Assembly: GCF_000347035.1 (NCBI RefSeq)
Contig: NZ_ANIJ01000014.1
Location: 1 to 64,000, forward strand
Direction: 5' to 3'
DNA from: Leptospira sp. B5-022
Lineage (GTDB): Bacteria > Spirochaetota > Leptospiria > Leptospirales > Leptospiraceae
Length of the DNA stretch: 64,000 nt
Position 1 is the stretch's first letter. Each line of letters opens with the position of its first letter. The translations under genes and the position numbers were made by a program. The notes beneath the pieces were generated by a model. The model was not told the DNA's origin. It made no database searches and saw nothing but the letters and a program-made list of their open reading frames with translations. Below are positions 37,483-50,107 of the stretch, in pieces.

Positions 37483-39030
37483 CTATTTACCGTTCAAGAT
37501 ATTTCTAGGAAGTATTATAGTGAATACGGATCCTTTTCCCAACTCACTTTCTACATGTATTGTTCCGTGCATTAATTCCACGATCCTTTTCGTCAAAGCA
37601 AGGCCTAGTCCCGTTCCTTGGAATTGCCTGTTGGCTCCGCTGTCTATTTGTTGAAATTCCTCGAAGATCCTGGTTAGATCATTTTCTCCTATACCTATCC
37701 CGTCGTCTTCGAATCTCATCCGGATAAATTCCTCACCTTCCGCTTCCATACCTACTCTGATATTTCCTCCTTCGTGACTGAACTTGACTGCGTTGGATAA
37801 AAGATTGTATAAGATCTGTTTTATTTTTTGAGGATCCAAGGTCACAAAATCTATCGGATCCTCTACTTTTATCGAAAAATTTATCTTCTTCTTTCTTAAC
37901 AAAGGACGTATGATGGAGGAAACTTCCTTGATCGCAGTGGATAAAGAGAATGTTTCCAAAAATAATTCCATCTTTCCGGACTCCACCTTAGCCAGATCTA
38001 AGACGTCGTTGATCAATTTCAAAAGATGGTTCGCACTATTTAATATATCCGTTAAATATTCCTTTTGTTTTTCATTTAACGGCCCAGGCCTTTCGTCGGA
38101 AAGTAATTCCGAAAAACCAATGATACCGTTTAAAGGAGTCCTTAACTCATGAGACATGTTTGCCAAGAATTCACTTTTCAATCTGGCGGTTTCTTTCATT
38201 CTTTCATTCTGTTCTTCTAATGCAGCTCTTCTGAATTCTTCCTGTTGTTTTCGTTCGGTGATATCGCGGATAGAACTGGAAACCAGCATACCTTCTTCCG
38301 TTTCCAAGGGACTTAAGCTGATTTCCACAGGGAATTCCAAACCGTTCTTCTTCAGCCCATATAATTCCAACCCGCTTCCCATTCCTCGAACTTTTGGATC
38401 ATTAAAAAAGCCGATCCTATTTTTCGGATGATTGGCTCTGAATCTTTCAGGTACTAAAACTTCAACTGGTTTGTGTAATAATTCTTCTCTGGGATATCCG
38501 AATAATTTTTCCGCTTGAGAATTGATGAGTACGATATTCCCCTCCCGATTCACGATCACAACAGCATCGGGTGCGGATTCCAAAAGTCCTCTAAACTTTG
38601 CTTCAGCCTTGATCCTCTCTCTAATGTCGCGTATAGCGCTTAGCACCAATGTTGTTTCTTCTGTATGATAGGGACTTAAGCTGATCTCTACCGGAAATTC
38701 TGCCCCGTTGGATTTCCTACCAAAAAGTTCCAAACCAGCTCCCATGGTTCTCGTCCTTGGCTGGGTAAAATAATGATCACGATGAGCAATATGATTTTTT
38801 CTGAATCTATCCGGGAGAAGGATCTCTATAGGTTGCCCTAAAAGTTCTTCGATTTTGTAATCGAACATTCGAAGAGCTTGTTCATTCACAAATACGATCC
38901 TCCCGGAATCGTTTACCATTACGATTGAGTCAGGTAAAGACTCCAGAAGCCCTTTAAATTTGGATTCAATCAGCTTTGCGTCCTGCAAAGCCTTTTCTAA
39001 TGTGATATTTTTTTCCGTAGGCGTCGCCAT
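37483..39030 (-). CDS. Soluble double-PAS sensor histidine kinase
   Basis: 515 residues without a membrane segment. Two tandem PAS domains (about 22-140 and 142-262) are near-duplicates of each other: [20 protein letters not shown] versus [20 protein letters not shown]. They are followed by HisKA with [20 protein letters not shown] and an ATPase with [14 protein letters not shown]. Such duplicated PAS pairs often sense redox, oxygen or small ligands in the cytosol. It is first gene of the three-gene two-component unit, and its upstream 240 bases (39031-39270) are AT-rich with no further gene. Confidence 0.92.
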   Translation of the reverse strand: MATPTEKNITLEKALQDAKLIESKFKGLLESLPDSIVMVNDSGRIVFVNEQALRMFDYKIEELLGQPIEILLPDRFRKNHIAHRDHYFTQPRTRTMGAGLELFGRKSNGAEFPVEISLSPYHTEETTLVLSAIRDIRERIKAEAKFRGLLESAPDAVVIVNREGNIVLINSQAEKLFGYPREELLHKPVEVLVPERFRANHPKNRIGFFNDPKVRGMGSGLELYGLKKNGLEFPVEISLSPLETEEGMLVSSSIRDITERKQQEEFRRAALEEQNERMKETARLKSEFLANMSHELRTPLNGIIGFSELLSDERPGPLNEKQKEYLTDILNSANHLLKLINDVLDLAKVESGKMELFLETFSLSTAIKEVSSIIRPLLRKKKINFSIKVEDPIDFVTLDPQKIKQILYNLLSNAVKFSHEGGNIRVGMEAEGEEFIRMRFEDDGIGIGENDLTRIFEEFQQIDSGANRQFQGTGLGLALTKRIVELMHGTIHVESELGKGSVFTIILPRNILNGK

Positions 39031-39270
39031 ATTATATAAGAGTCCGTCTTTATAAGTCCGGCCCCTCGAGGCCCTAAACCGAATGCCAATATAGTTTATA
39101 TTTTAGAACGAATTATAAGAAATTCGTATATGAGAGACAGATACAATACTTGAAAAAAATTTCCAGATCAAGCGTATTTCAAAAAATTAATATTGGAAAA
39201 AATTTATTATCCGACCGTACAAGAAAACGAAGGGTCTTGTAAAAGATTTAGGATTTTCTAAATGAGGCGG

Positions 39271-39663
39271 TCAGGTAGGATTTAATTTATCCACCCAGAG
39301 AGGGCGGCTTCCCACGATTTCTTTACCCACTTTGAAGAGTAAAATATATCTTCCTTCTTTAGGAAAAACTGCATGAGGGATCGGGATCCCGATTTCCACG
39401 GGTTCCGAACCGTTATTGACCCGGATATTGCCCCCGACTCCTATCACTTTTTCACCGGTATCTGCGTGTTCTAATTCTAGAGAAAATTCATGGTCTCCTG
39501 GGGAAAGATTTGTGACACATACGTATATTCCCCAGGGAGGAAAAACTACGGGAAATTGACCCGTAAAGAACTTAGTAAAAGTCCCTATGATCCCTTTTTT
39601 CCCGTTGTCTTCCGAGATAACCCGATCTGCAAACAATAATGCTAATAGAACAGGCTCTCCCAC
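39271..39663 (-). CDS. DUF6941 family protein
   Basis: 130 residues, GTG start. The pattern ALLFADRVISEDNGKKGIIG, then FPVVFPPWGIYVCVTNLSPG matches the DUF6941 family, whose predicted all-beta fold has no assigned role. It follows sucA by 19 bases and is probably the last gene of the 2-oxoglutarate dehydrogenase operon. Nothing in the sequence ties it to that enzyme. Confidence 0.75.
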   Translation of the reverse strand: MGEPVLLALLFADRVISEDNGKKGIIGTFTKFFTGQFPVVFPPWGIYVCVTNLSPGDHEFSLELEHADTGEKVIGVGGNIRVNNGSEPVEIGIPIPHAVFPKEGRYILLFKVGKEIVGSRPLWVDKLNPT

Positions 39664-39682
39664 GTTATTCGACGCCTAAGAA

Positions 39683-42454
39683 TCAAACCAGATAAGCGTC
39701 TGAAACTAGTTGTTCCTGCTCTTGTGTATGGACTTTCATATGTCCGGCAGCAGGACTTGCGGATTCTTTTCTTCCGGCGTATTTGAGTTTTGCTCCGTTC
39801 GGAAGAATATCCTCGAATCTATCTCTTACAAAAGTCCAAGCACCCTGGTTCTTAGGCTCTTCCTGGCACCAAACAAATGTTTTAGCGTTTTTGTAGGTTT
39901 TAAGGATTTCCTGTATCTCTTTAGCTGGAAATGGATACACCTGTTCCACTCGGATCAAGGCCGTATTCTGCACCTTATTCTCTTCCCTATATTTTAGAAG
40001 ATCATAATATACTTTCCCGAAACTAAAGACAATTTTCTCCACTTTATCGGCCTTTAGATCTCCGCCATCCGGAAGAACTTCCTTAAACGCCCCTTTTAAA
40101 AGATCGTCTATCGGTGACAGCGCTCCAGGGAAACGTAATAAAGATTTAGGAGTAAAAATAATCAGAGGTTTGCGGAAATTACGCAGAATTTGTCTACGAA
40201 GCAAATGGAAATACTGAGCGGCATTCGTACAGTTTGCTACTTGCATATTATTGTCCGCACATAGTTGCAGGAATCTTTCTACCCTACCGGAACTATGTTC
40301 CGGTCCTTGTCCTTCGTATCCGTGAGGAAGAAGTACGACAAGACCCGACATCCTCTGCCATTTCACTTCCGAGCTGGAAAGGAATTGGTCGAAGATCACC
40401 TGAGTGTTGTTTGCAAAGTCGCCGAACTGAGCTTCCCAAAGAACAAGAGCGCTCGGATCGGAAAGAGAATAACCGTATTCGAAACCTAAAACGGAAAACT
40501 CGGACAAGGAAGAGTTCACAACTTCCGCCTTGGCTTGTTTTTCGGAGATATGATTTAGACCTACGTATTTGGCTCCCGTGTTTATATCCACAAGAACCGC
40601 GTGTCTATGGGAGAATGTTCCACGCTGGCTGTCCTGGCCGGAAAGACGGACTCTGAATCCGTTTTCCAAGATCGAACCGAAAGAGAGCGCTTCCGCCATT
40701 CCGTAATCCAGAGAAACTTTTCCTTCCGCCATTTCTTTACGGCTTTGAAGAAGTTTTACCAGCTTAGGATTCGGAGTAAAACCTTCCGGAACGGTAGTGA
40801 TCGCTTTTACGATACGATCGATTTGTTCCGCAAGTAGAGATGTAGCAGTTCCGCTATCCAGAGGTTCTTTGGAATATTTCGCCCAAACACCCTGCATAGT
40901 ATCCACTTTCATCTTGATATCTTGTTCTTTCGCTCTTTGGAAAGAATCTTCTAAACCTTGAGCGGAACCGTTTTTGATGAAGTCCAACTCTTCCGCGGTG
41001 ATGTCTCCGTCATTTATCAACTTTTTCTCATATAATTGAGCGGTAGGAAGATGGTTCTTTATGATGGAATACATTTTAGGCTGAGTGAATGCAGGCTCAT
41101 CCGTTTCGTTATGACCCAATCTACGGTAACAGATCAAATCAATGATAAAGTCTTTTTTGAACTTTTGGCGGTATTCCATTCCGAGTTTGGTCACTCGATA
41201 AACCGCTTCCGGATCGTCACCGTTTACATGAACGATAGGGATTTGATAACCTTTTGCCAGGTCAGTTGCATACAAAGTGGATCTGGATTCGTTCGGCAAA
41301 GTAGTAAATCCGATCTGGTTATTGATCACAATATGGAAAGTCCCGCCTGTAGTATAACCGTCCAGGTTCATTAGGTTGATGGTTTCTGCCACCACACCCT
41401 GCCCCGCAAACGCTGCATCTCCGTGTATGGTGATCGGCATAAATTTAGAACGATCCGTATCTCCATACTGCTCTTGGCGAGCACGAACGGAACCTGTAAC
41501 AACCGGGTTCACCGCTTCCAAGTGACTTGGGTTAAATGCAAGGGAAAGTTTAACTTCCTTTCCGCTTGAAGTCATTTTGCTATTGGAATATCCTAGGTGA
41601 TACTTAACATCCGCATAACTTCCGGCGCTTTTGTCTGCTTTCTCTTCGAATTCTGCGAATACCAAAGAAGCGGGTTTTTCGATCACGTTAACAAGTACGT
41701 TCAATCGTCCTCTATGCGCCATACCGATCACGAGTCCGTCCATTTTGAAACGTCCGGCTTCCTCCACGATCGTGTCGAGCATAGGGATCATACTTTCTCC
41801 TCCTTCCAAGGAGAAACGTTTTTTACCTACGTATTTTTTAGCTAAGAATGTTTCCAGATGATCCGCTTGGAATAATTTTTCAAACAATCTGAGACGAGTA
41901 CTTTTAGGAAGAGGTGCATGGTATTCCGCGGACTCGATCTGATGTTGGAGCCATTCTCTTTCTTCGTCGTTTACTAGATAATATTGTTCGTAACCTACCG
42001 TGCTACAGTATGCTTTTTCGAACCAATCCACAACATCTTTCAGTTTTGCACGACCGAGAGAAGGGTTCTGTGTGTCGACTACCGTATCTAGATCCGCGGC
42101 AGTTAGATTTCCTAACTTAGATTCGATAAATTTGCGGTTCGGTTGAGAGATCCCGAGAGGATCTAACTTTGCTGCCAAGTGCCCTTGCCTACGATACGCA
42201 TTCAACAGGTTGATAATCCCCATTTCTCGGATGGATCCGGCCTGAGCATCCGTAAAAGAAGTGGTAACGGCCGTTTTTCCGTTCCCGTTTCCATTGGTAC
42301 CGTTCTGAGGATAAACTCCGTTAGTCTCTACTTCTTGGAAGAAGAGAGACCATTCTTTGTCCAGAGAGTTCGGGTCCTTTTTAAACTTTTCATAAAGTTC
42401 TTCGAGTAATGCCCCGTTCTCTCCGTATAATGCCATCAATTGTTCGATTTTCAT
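39683..42454 (-). CDS. sucA: 2-oxoglutarate dehydrogenase E1 component
   Basis: Thiamine-diphosphate E1 of the TCA-cycle 2-oxoglutarate dehydrogenase complex, decarboxylating 2-oxoglutarate and passing succinyl to the E2 lipoyl arm. 923 residues, the usual length. Visible are the N-terminal E2-binding segment ([19 protein letters not shown]), [14 protein letters not shown], the diphosphate-binding [17 protein letters not shown] and the C-terminal [11 protein letters not shown]. It lies third in the operon, after sucB and lpdA with a 13-base gap. Confidence 0.97.
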   Translation of the reverse strand: MKIEQLMALYGENGALLEELYEKFKKDPNSLDKEWSLFFQEVETNGVYPQNGTNGNGNGKTAVTTSFTDAQAGSIREMGIINLLNAYRRQGHLAAKLDPLGISQPNRKFIESKLGNLTAADLDTVVDTQNPSLGRAKLKDVVDWFEKAYCSTVGYEQYYLVNDEEREWLQHQIESAEYHAPLPKSTRLRLFEKLFQADHLETFLAKKYVGKKRFSLEGGESMIPMLDTIVEEAGRFKMDGLVIGMAHRGRLNVLVNVIEKPASLVFAEFEEKADKSAGSYADVKYHLGYSNSKMTSSGKEVKLSLAFNPSHLEAVNPVVTGSVRARQEQYGDTDRSKFMPITIHGDAAFAGQGVVAETINLMNLDGYTTGGTFHIVINNQIGFTTLPNESRSTLYATDLAKGYQIPIVHVNGDDPEAVYRVTKLGMEYRQKFKKDFIIDLICYRRLGHNETDEPAFTQPKMYSIIKNHLPTAQLYEKKLINDGDITAEELDFIKNGSAQGLEDSFQRAKEQDIKMKVDTMQGVWAKYSKEPLDSGTATSLLAEQIDRIVKAITTVPEGFTPNPKLVKLLQSRKEMAEGKVSLDYGMAEALSFGSILENGFRVRLSGQDSQRGTFSHRHAVLVDINTGAKYVGLNHISEKQAKAEVVNSSLSEFSVLGFEYGYSLSDPSALVLWEAQFGDFANNTQVIFDQFLSSSEVKWQRMSGLVVLLPHGYEGQGPEHSSGRVERFLQLCADNNMQVANCTNAAQYFHLLRRQILRNFRKPLIIFTPKSLLRFPGALSPIDDLLKGAFKEVLPDGGDLKADKVEKIVFSFGKVYYDLLKYREENKVQNTALIRVEQVYPFPAKEIQEILKTYKNAKTFVWCQEEPKNQGAWTFVRDRFEDILPNGAKLKYAGRKESASPAAGHMKVHTQEQEQLVSDAYLV

Positions 42455-42467
42455 GATCGGATCTCCC

Positions 42468-43871
42468 CTAAGCGTGAATTGCCCACTTGTCTACGGCCAT
42501 GGCGGCCTCTTTTACGACTTCGGACAATGTAGGATGCGCATGGAAGGAACGTGCTATATCTTCCGAAGAAGCACCGAACTCTACAGCAACCGCAAGCTCA
42601 GCGATCATATCCGAGGCTCTAGGCCCGAACACAAACGCTCCCAATACCTTATCCGTTTTTTTATCTGCTAAAATTTTAACTTGGCCTTCCGCTTCATTCA
42701 TGGCCTTTGCTCTTGCATTCGGCTTGAATAATGACTTACCGACTTTGTATTCCACACCCGCGCTTTTGAGTTCCTCTTCCCCTTTTCCTACCCAAGCCAT
42801 TTCCGGCCAGGTATAGATAATGCTTGGAACCGCAGCGTAATTAACGTGTCCGGATTGACCCGCGAGTAATTCCGCAAGTGCAACACCTTCTTCTTCCGCC
42901 TTATGAGCAAGCATAGGTCCGTCGATCACGTCCCCAATCGCGTAGATACCGGCAGCGCTCGTTTGAAAATGAGAATCTACCTTAATCCTTTTTCTTTCCG
43001 TTAATTCGACCCCTGCCGCTTCCAATCCGATCCCATCGATAAACGGCTTTCGGCCGACAGCCACAAGTACAGCATCCGCATCCAATTCGGACTCTTTTCC
43101 ATCGGGGGCCGCAATCTTTACTTTAGCACCTGATTTAGAAGCAGTCGCTCCTAATACTTTATGTTCGAATAAGAAATTAAAACCTTGGGATTCCAGACTT
43201 CTCTGTAATAAACTACCGAAAGAACGGTCCACAGTAGGAAGAAGTCCAGGTAGGAGTTCCACTACCGTCACTTCCGCTCCGAGCCTTCCCCAAACGGAAC
43301 CAAGCTCTAAACCTATAACTCCTGCACCGATCACTACCAGTTTTTTAGGAACTGTTCGTAGATCGATTGCGTGGTCGGAAGTGATGATCGTTTTTCCGTC
43401 CACAGGCAGACTCGGAATATCTATCGGAACGGAGCCGGTCGCCAGAACGATATGTTTGGCGCTTAAAACTTCTTTTTTACCGTCGACCAAGGCGACTTCT
43501 ACCTGGCCCCCGCCGAGCAGTTTACCAAAACCCTCATAACGAGTGATCTTGTTCTTTTTCATCAAGTAATCCACACCGTCCGTAACTTCTTTGACGATGG
43601 TGTTCTTGCGCTCCATAAGTTTGTTTAGGTCCAGAGTGACTTTACCAACTCCAATTCCATGAACATCGGTCTTATGTAAGACCTTATGATATTCTTCCGA
43701 AGAATCCAAAAGCGCCTTAGAAGGGATACAACCCACGTTTAAGCAGGTTCCCCCCAAAGTTTTTCTTTTTTCGATGATCCCTGTTTTGAGCCCGAGCTGA
43801 GCCGCTCGGATCGCGCCCACATAACCTCCGGGTCCCGATCCGATCACGAGTACGTCGTATTGTTCCGCCAT
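42468..43871 (-). CDS. lpdA: Dihydrolipoyl dehydrogenase (E3)
   Basis: FAD disulfide oxidoreductase regenerating lipoamide for the 2-oxoglutarate dehydrogenase complex, and perhaps for other lipoyl enzymes. 467 residues with [15 protein letters not shown] (FAD), the redox pair in [30 protein letters not shown] (NAD) and the C-terminal catalytic HAHPTLSE. The genes on either side encode E2 and E1 with gaps of 15 and 13 bases. Confidence 0.97.
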   Translation of the reverse strand: MAEQYDVLVIGSGPGGYVGAIRAAQLGLKTGIIEKRKTLGGTCLNVGCIPSKALLDSSEEYHKVLHKTDVHGIGVGKVTLDLNKLMERKNTIVKEVTDGVDYLMKKNKITRYEGFGKLLGGGQVEVALVDGKKEVLSAKHIVLATGSVPIDIPSLPVDGKTIITSDHAIDLRTVPKKLVVIGAGVIGLELGSVWGRLGAEVTVVELLPGLLPTVDRSFGSLLQRSLESQGFNFLFEHKVLGATASKSGAKVKIAAPDGKESELDADAVLVAVGRKPFIDGIGLEAAGVELTERKRIKVDSHFQTSAAGIYAIGDVIDGPMLAHKAEEEGVALAELLAGQSGHVNYAAVPSIIYTWPEMAWVGKGEEELKSAGVEYKVGKSLFKPNARAKAMNEAEGQVKILADKKTDKVLGAFVFGPRASDMIAELAVAVEFGASSEDIARSFHAHPTLSEVVKEAAMAVDKWAIHA

Positions 43872-43886
43872 ATCTATTAGACTTCC

Positions 43887-45137
43887 TTAAACATCCAAAA
43901 GAAGACGAGTCGGATCTTCGATCGCTTCTTTTACTTTCACCAGGAAAGTAACCGCTTCTTTTCCGTCCACGATCCTGTGATCGTAAGAAAGAGCCACATA
44001 CATCATAGGTCGGATCACGATCTGATCGTTCACTACTACCGCACGTTTTACAATATTATGAAGTCCCAATATACCACTTTGAGGAGGATTCAGAATAGGT
44101 GTGGACATCATAGAGCCGTAGATCCCACCGTTGGAAATAGTGAAAGTTCCACCTTCCATATCGGAAAGATCTATTTTTCCATCCTTCACCTTGTTCGCAA
44201 GTCTTACGATCTCGGATTCTATTTGAGCAAAAGTCAGAAGATCCGCATCCCTAACGATCGGGACCACCAAACCTTTGGGACCACCCACTGCTACGCCGAT
44301 ATCGTAATAGTTTTTGTATACGATATCGGTCCCTCTGATCTCGGCATTGATCGCAGGAACATGTTTAAGCGCTCCGATCACCGCCTTGGTGAAGAAACTC
44401 ATAAATCCAAGACCTACGTTATGTGCGTCCTTGAACTTGTCCTTGTATTTAGTACGAAGATCCATGACCGCGCTCATATCCACTTCGTTAAAAGTGGTCA
44501 AGTGAGCCGCGTTATGTTGAGCGGAAACCAAACGATTTGCGATCGTCTGGCGAAGTTTCGTCATCGGAACTATGTTCTCTCTCGGAAGATTTCCTCTGGA
44601 AGCGGCAGGAACCGCTTTAGGGATTTCGGGAGAAGGAGCTGACTTTGGCGCTGAGGAAGCTGCGGAAACCGCTACAGCAGGTGCCGACTGTTTGTTTGCA
44701 ATTGCGTTTAACACGTCTTCTTTGGTAATCTGTCCGTTCTTTCCGGAACCGGAGATAGAAGCAGGATTTAATCCGTTATCATCTATCAATTTGCGAACAG
44801 CAGGAGAAAGTGTATCGTTCTGTGTTGCGCTTATCGTATTCGTTGGTGTTGTATTCGTTGAGGAAGGAGTGCTGGAAGTAGGAGCGCTTTTTGCAGAGGC
44901 AGAAGGGTCAATGATTCCGATCACTTCTTTGATCTTGACCGTCTCCCCCGGTTTCTTATTAATTTTTTGGAGCACACCCGCCGAGGGGGCCGGTACCTCC
45001 ATGGTCACCTTATCGGTTTCCAATTCCACCAGGACCTCGTCCTGTTCTACTCGCTCGCCTTCTTTTTTTACCCAGTTTGCTATTGTTGCTTCCGTAATGG
45101 ATTCACCCATTTCGGGAACCTTGATCTCTATCGACAT
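43887..45137 (-). CDS. sucB: Dihydrolipoamide succinyltransferase (E2)
   Basis: Core of the 2-oxoglutarate dehydrogenase complex. Order: lipoyl domain (1-75, lipoyl-Lys in [10 protein letters not shown]), Ala/Pro/Ser/Thr linkers, peripheral-subunit-binding domain ([18 protein letters not shown]) and catalytic domain ending [12 protein letters not shown]. 416 residues from ATG 45137, with AGGA 6 bases upstream and an N-terminus of [12 protein letters not shown]. The open frame extends 17 codons further without homology. It is first in the operon, unlike the sucA-sucB order of enterobacteria. Confidence 0.95.
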   Translation of the reverse strand: MSIEIKVPEMGESITEATIANWVKKEGERVEQDEVLVELETDKVTMEVPAPSAGVLQKINKKPGETVKIKEVIGIIDPSASAKSAPTSSTPSSTNTTPTNTISATQNDTLSPAVRKLIDDNGLNPASISGSGKNGQITKEDVLNAIANKQSAPAVAVSAASSAPKSAPSPEIPKAVPAASRGNLPRENIVPMTKLRQTIANRLVSAQHNAAHLTTFNEVDMSAVMDLRTKYKDKFKDAHNVGLGFMSFFTKAVIGALKHVPAINAEIRGTDIVYKNYYDIGVAVGGPKGLVVPIVRDADLLTFAQIESEIVRLANKVKDGKIDLSDMEGGTFTISNGGIYGSMMSTPILNPPQSGILGLHNIVKRAVVVNDQIVIRPMMYVALSYDHRIVDGKEAVTFLVKVKEAIEDPTRLLLDV

Positions 45138-45277
45138 CTTGATCCTACGGAGGTCGGTGTATACGTCCCATTCCGGGACCGCCTCCATTTCACTTTCGGA
45201 AAGCGGAAAAATTCTGTAAAGCCGTTCTTGTCAAATCGGTGTTTTGGACGAATTTTCCCGAAATCACACTCGATTTT

Positions 45278-47730
45278 TCAGTCCGCTTGCGGTTTAAACT
45301 TACGTTCCGTTTTTCCGATCTCTTCGTCGCTGATCTGGTATTCCAACTGCAGGAATTCTCTGAAATCGATCGACTTATGATGGTCCCGATCTCCGTCGCA
45401 TTGGCGGTTTGCTTGGACGGATTTTGTCACACCTGCTACAGTAATCGGCTTTAAGGTCAGGTTCTGGGTAACCGGACATACTCCGGGCTTAGGAGACAAT
45501 CCATTATACGCGCAGGTTCCTCCACCTTGTACTTCTTCCGGTTGCGGATCTAAACCGTGCTCATCCTCGAAAGTCGGATAATTTTCACCGTTATAAAAAC
45601 GACGGTACATTTTTCCCCAAATAGGAACCGCAAGAACCCCTGCAGCCTGCCCTCTCCCGAGTGAAATAGAACTCTTATCAAATCCTAACCAAATCACAGT
45701 GGTCAACTTAGGATCGAATCCACAGTACCAGGCATTCGTAAAAGAAGAAGTGGATCCGGTTTTTCCTGCCGCGATCCCCTTATAATTTCCTTGGTCGGGA
45801 GAATGAAGCCCGTTCGCTGCAGTTCCTCCCATCGCAACCATGGTCAACATTTTACGAAGAATATAGGCAGTTCCCTCGCTGATAATCTGAATGGAACCGT
45901 CTTCTGCCTGCTTATCCAATTCTTCCCGGACCTTTAACTCTTCATTATAAATTACGTTTCCTGACTGATCGATCACATATCGAACGGAAAGCGGGATCAC
46001 GTTCCTTCCCTTGTTTGCGATGATAGAATACCCCACCGCCATTTCATAAGGACTCAACTCAGCGATTCCCAACGCAAGAGCAGGACTTGGGACAAATCTA
46101 CTTTTATCAGCCTTTGTTAAACGAGAAGCAAAATCGATGACCGCATCGGCCCCGGTTCGCAAAAGAACCTGAACGGAAACGATGTTTAAGGACATAGAAA
46201 GAGCTCTGGAAAGAGGAACCATACCTTGGAAGTCTCCGTCGAAGTCTTGAGGAGACCAACCTTCTCCTTCTTCCGTTAAGGTAGTGAGAGGTGCGTCCAT
46301 GATCCCAGTTCCGGAACCGACAACCCTTTCCGCAATGGCAGCGCCATACACGAACGGTTTGAAAGAAGAGCCGGTCTGCCTTCTTGCCTGCACCGCACGA
46401 TTGAACTGGTTTTTAGGAGTAAATTCATATCCTCCGACCATCGTTTCTATATAGCCGTTGGTATGATCAATCGTGATCGCAGCGCCTTCTACGTGAAGGT
46501 TCTTACCGAATACTGCGGTCCTTTTTTGGAATTCAGTAAAAGCAGCAGATTCATTATCCGCAGGAAGAAGTAAACTGAGAACATCCGCTGAATCGATAAG
46601 TTCTTTTTCCAATGCGACCCTGAAATTTGCCTTATCATCCAAGCGACTCACAAAAGGAGGAGCCACAGGGAATAAGGAACCGATAAAATTATAAAGACCT
46701 ACAAGACCTCTGTCCGCGCCTCCCGCATAATTCACGGTAACGCCGGAAACTAGATCGTCGTGTTTTTTGAGAGCCTTACGAAGTTCGTCTTGAGCGATCT
46801 CCTGTTTGCGGATATCCAGAGTGGTGTAAATTTTTAAACCACCGCTGTAGATCCGATCCTCTCCCAATTCTTTTAATAATCTCTGCCTTACGAATTCGGT
46901 AAAATGGGGAGCTCTATTCAGTTTGGTTCCCCAGGTGGATTGAGAAGGCGATTGAGTGATTACGATCGGCCAGTATTTTTCCCAGAATTCATCGTGGATG
47001 GTCTGGACCTTATCTTCCGGAATAAATCCCTGAGAAGCCATAAGTTTTAGAACTTCTATATGAGCCCTTTTAGAAGCGGCAGGATTTTTATACGGAGAAT
47101 AGTCCACCGGCGCCTTAGGAAGTCTCGAAAGAAGTGCAGCTTCCGCCACATCCAGATCCGACACATCCTTATGGAAATATACGTCGGCCGCGGAAGCAAG
47201 CCCTGTCGTTCCGTGTCCTAGGTATATTAGGTTAAAATAAATTTCTAATATTTCTTCTTTGGAATATTCCTGTTCGATCTGAAGAGTGAACAAAGCCTCT
47301 ACGAATTTGCGGATAAAGGATTTTTTCCGATTATTCAAAACGGTTTTAGCAAGCTGTTGTGTAAGAGTGGATCCACCTTGTTTGATCCTACCTGAGATCA
47401 CGTTAACTGCCGCCGCGCGAAGGATTGCGGAGAAATCTATCCCGAAGTGATTGAAAAAGTTATTATCCTCAACGGAAAGGAAGGCTTGGATCACATGAGG
47501 AGGAATATCTTGGTATTTTAGAAGTTGCTGTTTATGGCGATACAATTCCGCATACACGATCCCATTAGTATCGTACAACCGAGTCGGAGTAGTAGGTTGA
47601 TAGGAGGCCAGGATCGCAAGCTCCCCCCCCTCGTCGACTTCTGCGATGATGTATCCGAAAAACAGACCGCCCAATAAGGCTAAGATCAAAAGTGTTTTTG
47701 TAGCTCTGTGAATTCCTTCGCTAAATAGAT

Positions 47731-47734
<4 letters not shown>
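45278..47734 (-). CDS. Bifunctional penicillin-binding protein 1A
   Basis: Class A PBP: N-terminal anchor ([19 protein letters not shown]), GT51 glycosyltransferase ([12 protein letters not shown], then [14 protein letters not shown]), and transpeptidase with TGSSFKPF (SxxK), SMSLN (SxN) and GKTGSTSS (KTG). 818 residues, with a C-terminal Cys-containing extension ([16 protein letters not shown]). It polymerises and cross-links peptidoglycan in the periplasm. The start overlaps the stop of the MBL hydrolase gene by 4 bases, so both are on one transcript. Confidence 0.95.
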
Positions 47735-48684
<950 letters not shown>

Positions 48685-48781
48685 CTTAGGAACATTTACT
48701 ATATTTCCCCCAAACTGTCAAAGGAAACAAAATCCGGATTTAGGTTGTCGTTCGAAAGGAAAAAAGAAAACTAGGGAGTCA

Positions 48782-49621
48782 ATGGCGTCTTTCTCTAGCG
48801 GATTCGGTGTCTCAACCTCTCCCCTCGTTCGTAAACTTCTGATATTAAACATAGCGATTTTCGGGATAGAGTTCATTCTGAGCCTGGCTGCCCCTTCCGT
48901 TCTTTTGGGCATCCTGGGATTATTCGGTCTGACTCCCGGCCTCGTCTTAGAAAAATTTTTCGGCTGGCAGTTACTCACATACAGCTTCTTTCACACCCCA
49001 AATATGTTGATCGGATTCTTATTCGAGATGTTTGCATTTTGGATGTTCGGCTCCGCATTGGAGTCTCACTGGGGGACCAGGAATTTTTTACGTTATTTCA
49101 TGTTTTGTATCTTCGGAGGCGGAGTTGCTGCGATATTCGCTTCTCTTATAGGGTATCAACAAGGGACCGTATTAGGGATTTCCTCCGTTCTATACGGGTT
49201 AATCACTGCTTATGCGTTAATTTGGCCGAATAGAGAGTTATTGTTTTGGGGGATCTTTCCTATCAAAGCAAAGTATCTTGCCATGATTATCCTGGCCGTT
49301 CTGGTAATTTTAGGATTACAAGCAGGAACACCGATCGCAAGCGGATTGGGTGGATTCGCGGCCGGTGGACTCTATTTCCTATATTATACGAAAATAAAAT
49401 ATAGATTCGGGATAAAACTCCCCAGCTTCTCATTTTCCAGATGGAGACAAAAAAGAAAAATGGTCCGCTGGCAAGAAGAGATGAAAACCAGAGAAGAAGC
49501 TAAAGAAGAAGTGGACCGTCTTTTAGAAAAAATTTCCAAAGAAGGGATGAATTCTCTGAACAAAAAAGAGAAAAAATTCCTGAAAGAAGCTTCGAGTAAA
49601 TATTATAAAGTGGAAGATTAG
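48782..49621 (+). CDS. Rhomboid-family membrane protein, probably proteolytically inactive
   Basis: 279 residues with six or so membrane helices and a long charged C-terminal tail (residues 215-279, coiled coil). FFGWQLLTYSFFH, then FWMFGSALESHWG is the rhomboid loop-1 signature, and TVLGISSVLYGLITA is the active-Ser helix (Ser134/135 retained). In the last helix the family's catalytic His is replaced: SGLGGFAAGG stands where AHLGGFLAG is expected. The helix-2 His/Asn pair is also missing. It is therefore likely a pseudoprotease or chaperone-like member. Start ATG 48782 has AGGGAG upstream; the frame upstream is open but overlaps the divergent MBL gene. Confidence 0.85.
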   Translation: MASFSSGFGVSTSPLVRKLLILNIAIFGIEFILSLAAPSVLLGILGLFGLTPGLVLEKFFGWQLLTYSFFHTPNMLIGFLFEMFAFWMFGSALESHWGTRNFLRYFMFCIFGGGVAAIFASLIGYQQGTVLGISSVLYGLITAYALIWPNRELLFWGIFPIKAKYLAMIILAVLVILGLQAGTPIASGLGGFAAGGLYFLYYTKIKYRFGIKLPSFSFSRWRQKRKMVRWQEEMKTREEAKEEVDRLLEKISKEGMNSLNKKEKKFLKEASSKYYKVED

Positions 49622-49658
49622 GATTTTTTAAAGAAACGTAATGAACGATTGATTTTAT

Positions 49659-49728
49659 AGGGGGAAGCCTCCCCCTCGCTTCAGCCGCGTTACACGCGTC
49701 TTCCGCTACCCCCTCTCCGGGGATTTTC
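49659..49728. repeat. G-rich hairpin element overlapping lipoprotein 3' end
   Basis: AGGGGGA-AGCC-TCCCCCT (49659-49676) is followed by CGCGT-TAC-ACGCG (49686-49698) and a pyrimidine-rich stretch to CTCTCCGGGG. The first stem resembles the 24529-24548 palindrome. The element provides the stop codon and the last codons of the lipoprotein gene on the minus strand. From memory, similar strings recur in Leptospira genomes, but that was not tested. Confidence 0.5.
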
Positions 49729-50055
49729 TATCTGCGAACCCCGGATCCAATCTGATTGAGGATGCAGAGTAGGTATATAATAGTTAATCTCTTTTTTACA
49801 TTCTTTCAATTCCTGATGATATTCGAGGCACTTAGCAAGATGGAAGTTGAGAAATTGAGCCGCAGTTATACGAACATCAGGATCAGTCGAATTTGTTCCT
49901 GCTATATCAGCTCCAATGACATTACAGCTATCATCTGATGCATCAAATGGGCCACCTTTCTCCTGCAAATTGTATAAACAAGCTGTTCTTTCATTCGTTG
50001 GCATACAAGAAATTCCGTAGATACTTATCGCAAGAATTAATATTCTTTTATTCAT
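49690..50055 (-). CDS. Small Cys-rich lipoprotein, paralogue 2
   Basis: 121 residues from ATG 50055 (AAAGG 4 bases upstream). The signal peptide ends YGISC (Cys17), a lipobox. The mature domain starts PTNERTAC and ends KECKKEINYYIPTLHPQ, both shared with the neighbouring paralogue. An additional 21-residue basic tail (about SDWIRG to RRGGSGRRV) is encoded by a downstream repeat. It is third gene of a leftward unit after the Rhs gene and the paralogue. The function is unknown; a role as an immunity or accessory protein for the Rhs product is speculative. Confidence 0.75.
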   Translation of the reverse strand: MNKRILILAISIYGISCMPTNERTACLYNLQEKGGPFDASDDSCNVIGADIAGTNSTDPDVRITAAQFLNFHLAKCLEYHQELKECKKEINYYIPTLHPQSDWIRGSQIENPRRGGSGRRV

Positions 50056-50107
50056 TTGCCTTTCAGATTTCGAGAGATGTAAATCCACTTGAACTTACAA
50101 CTCCATA

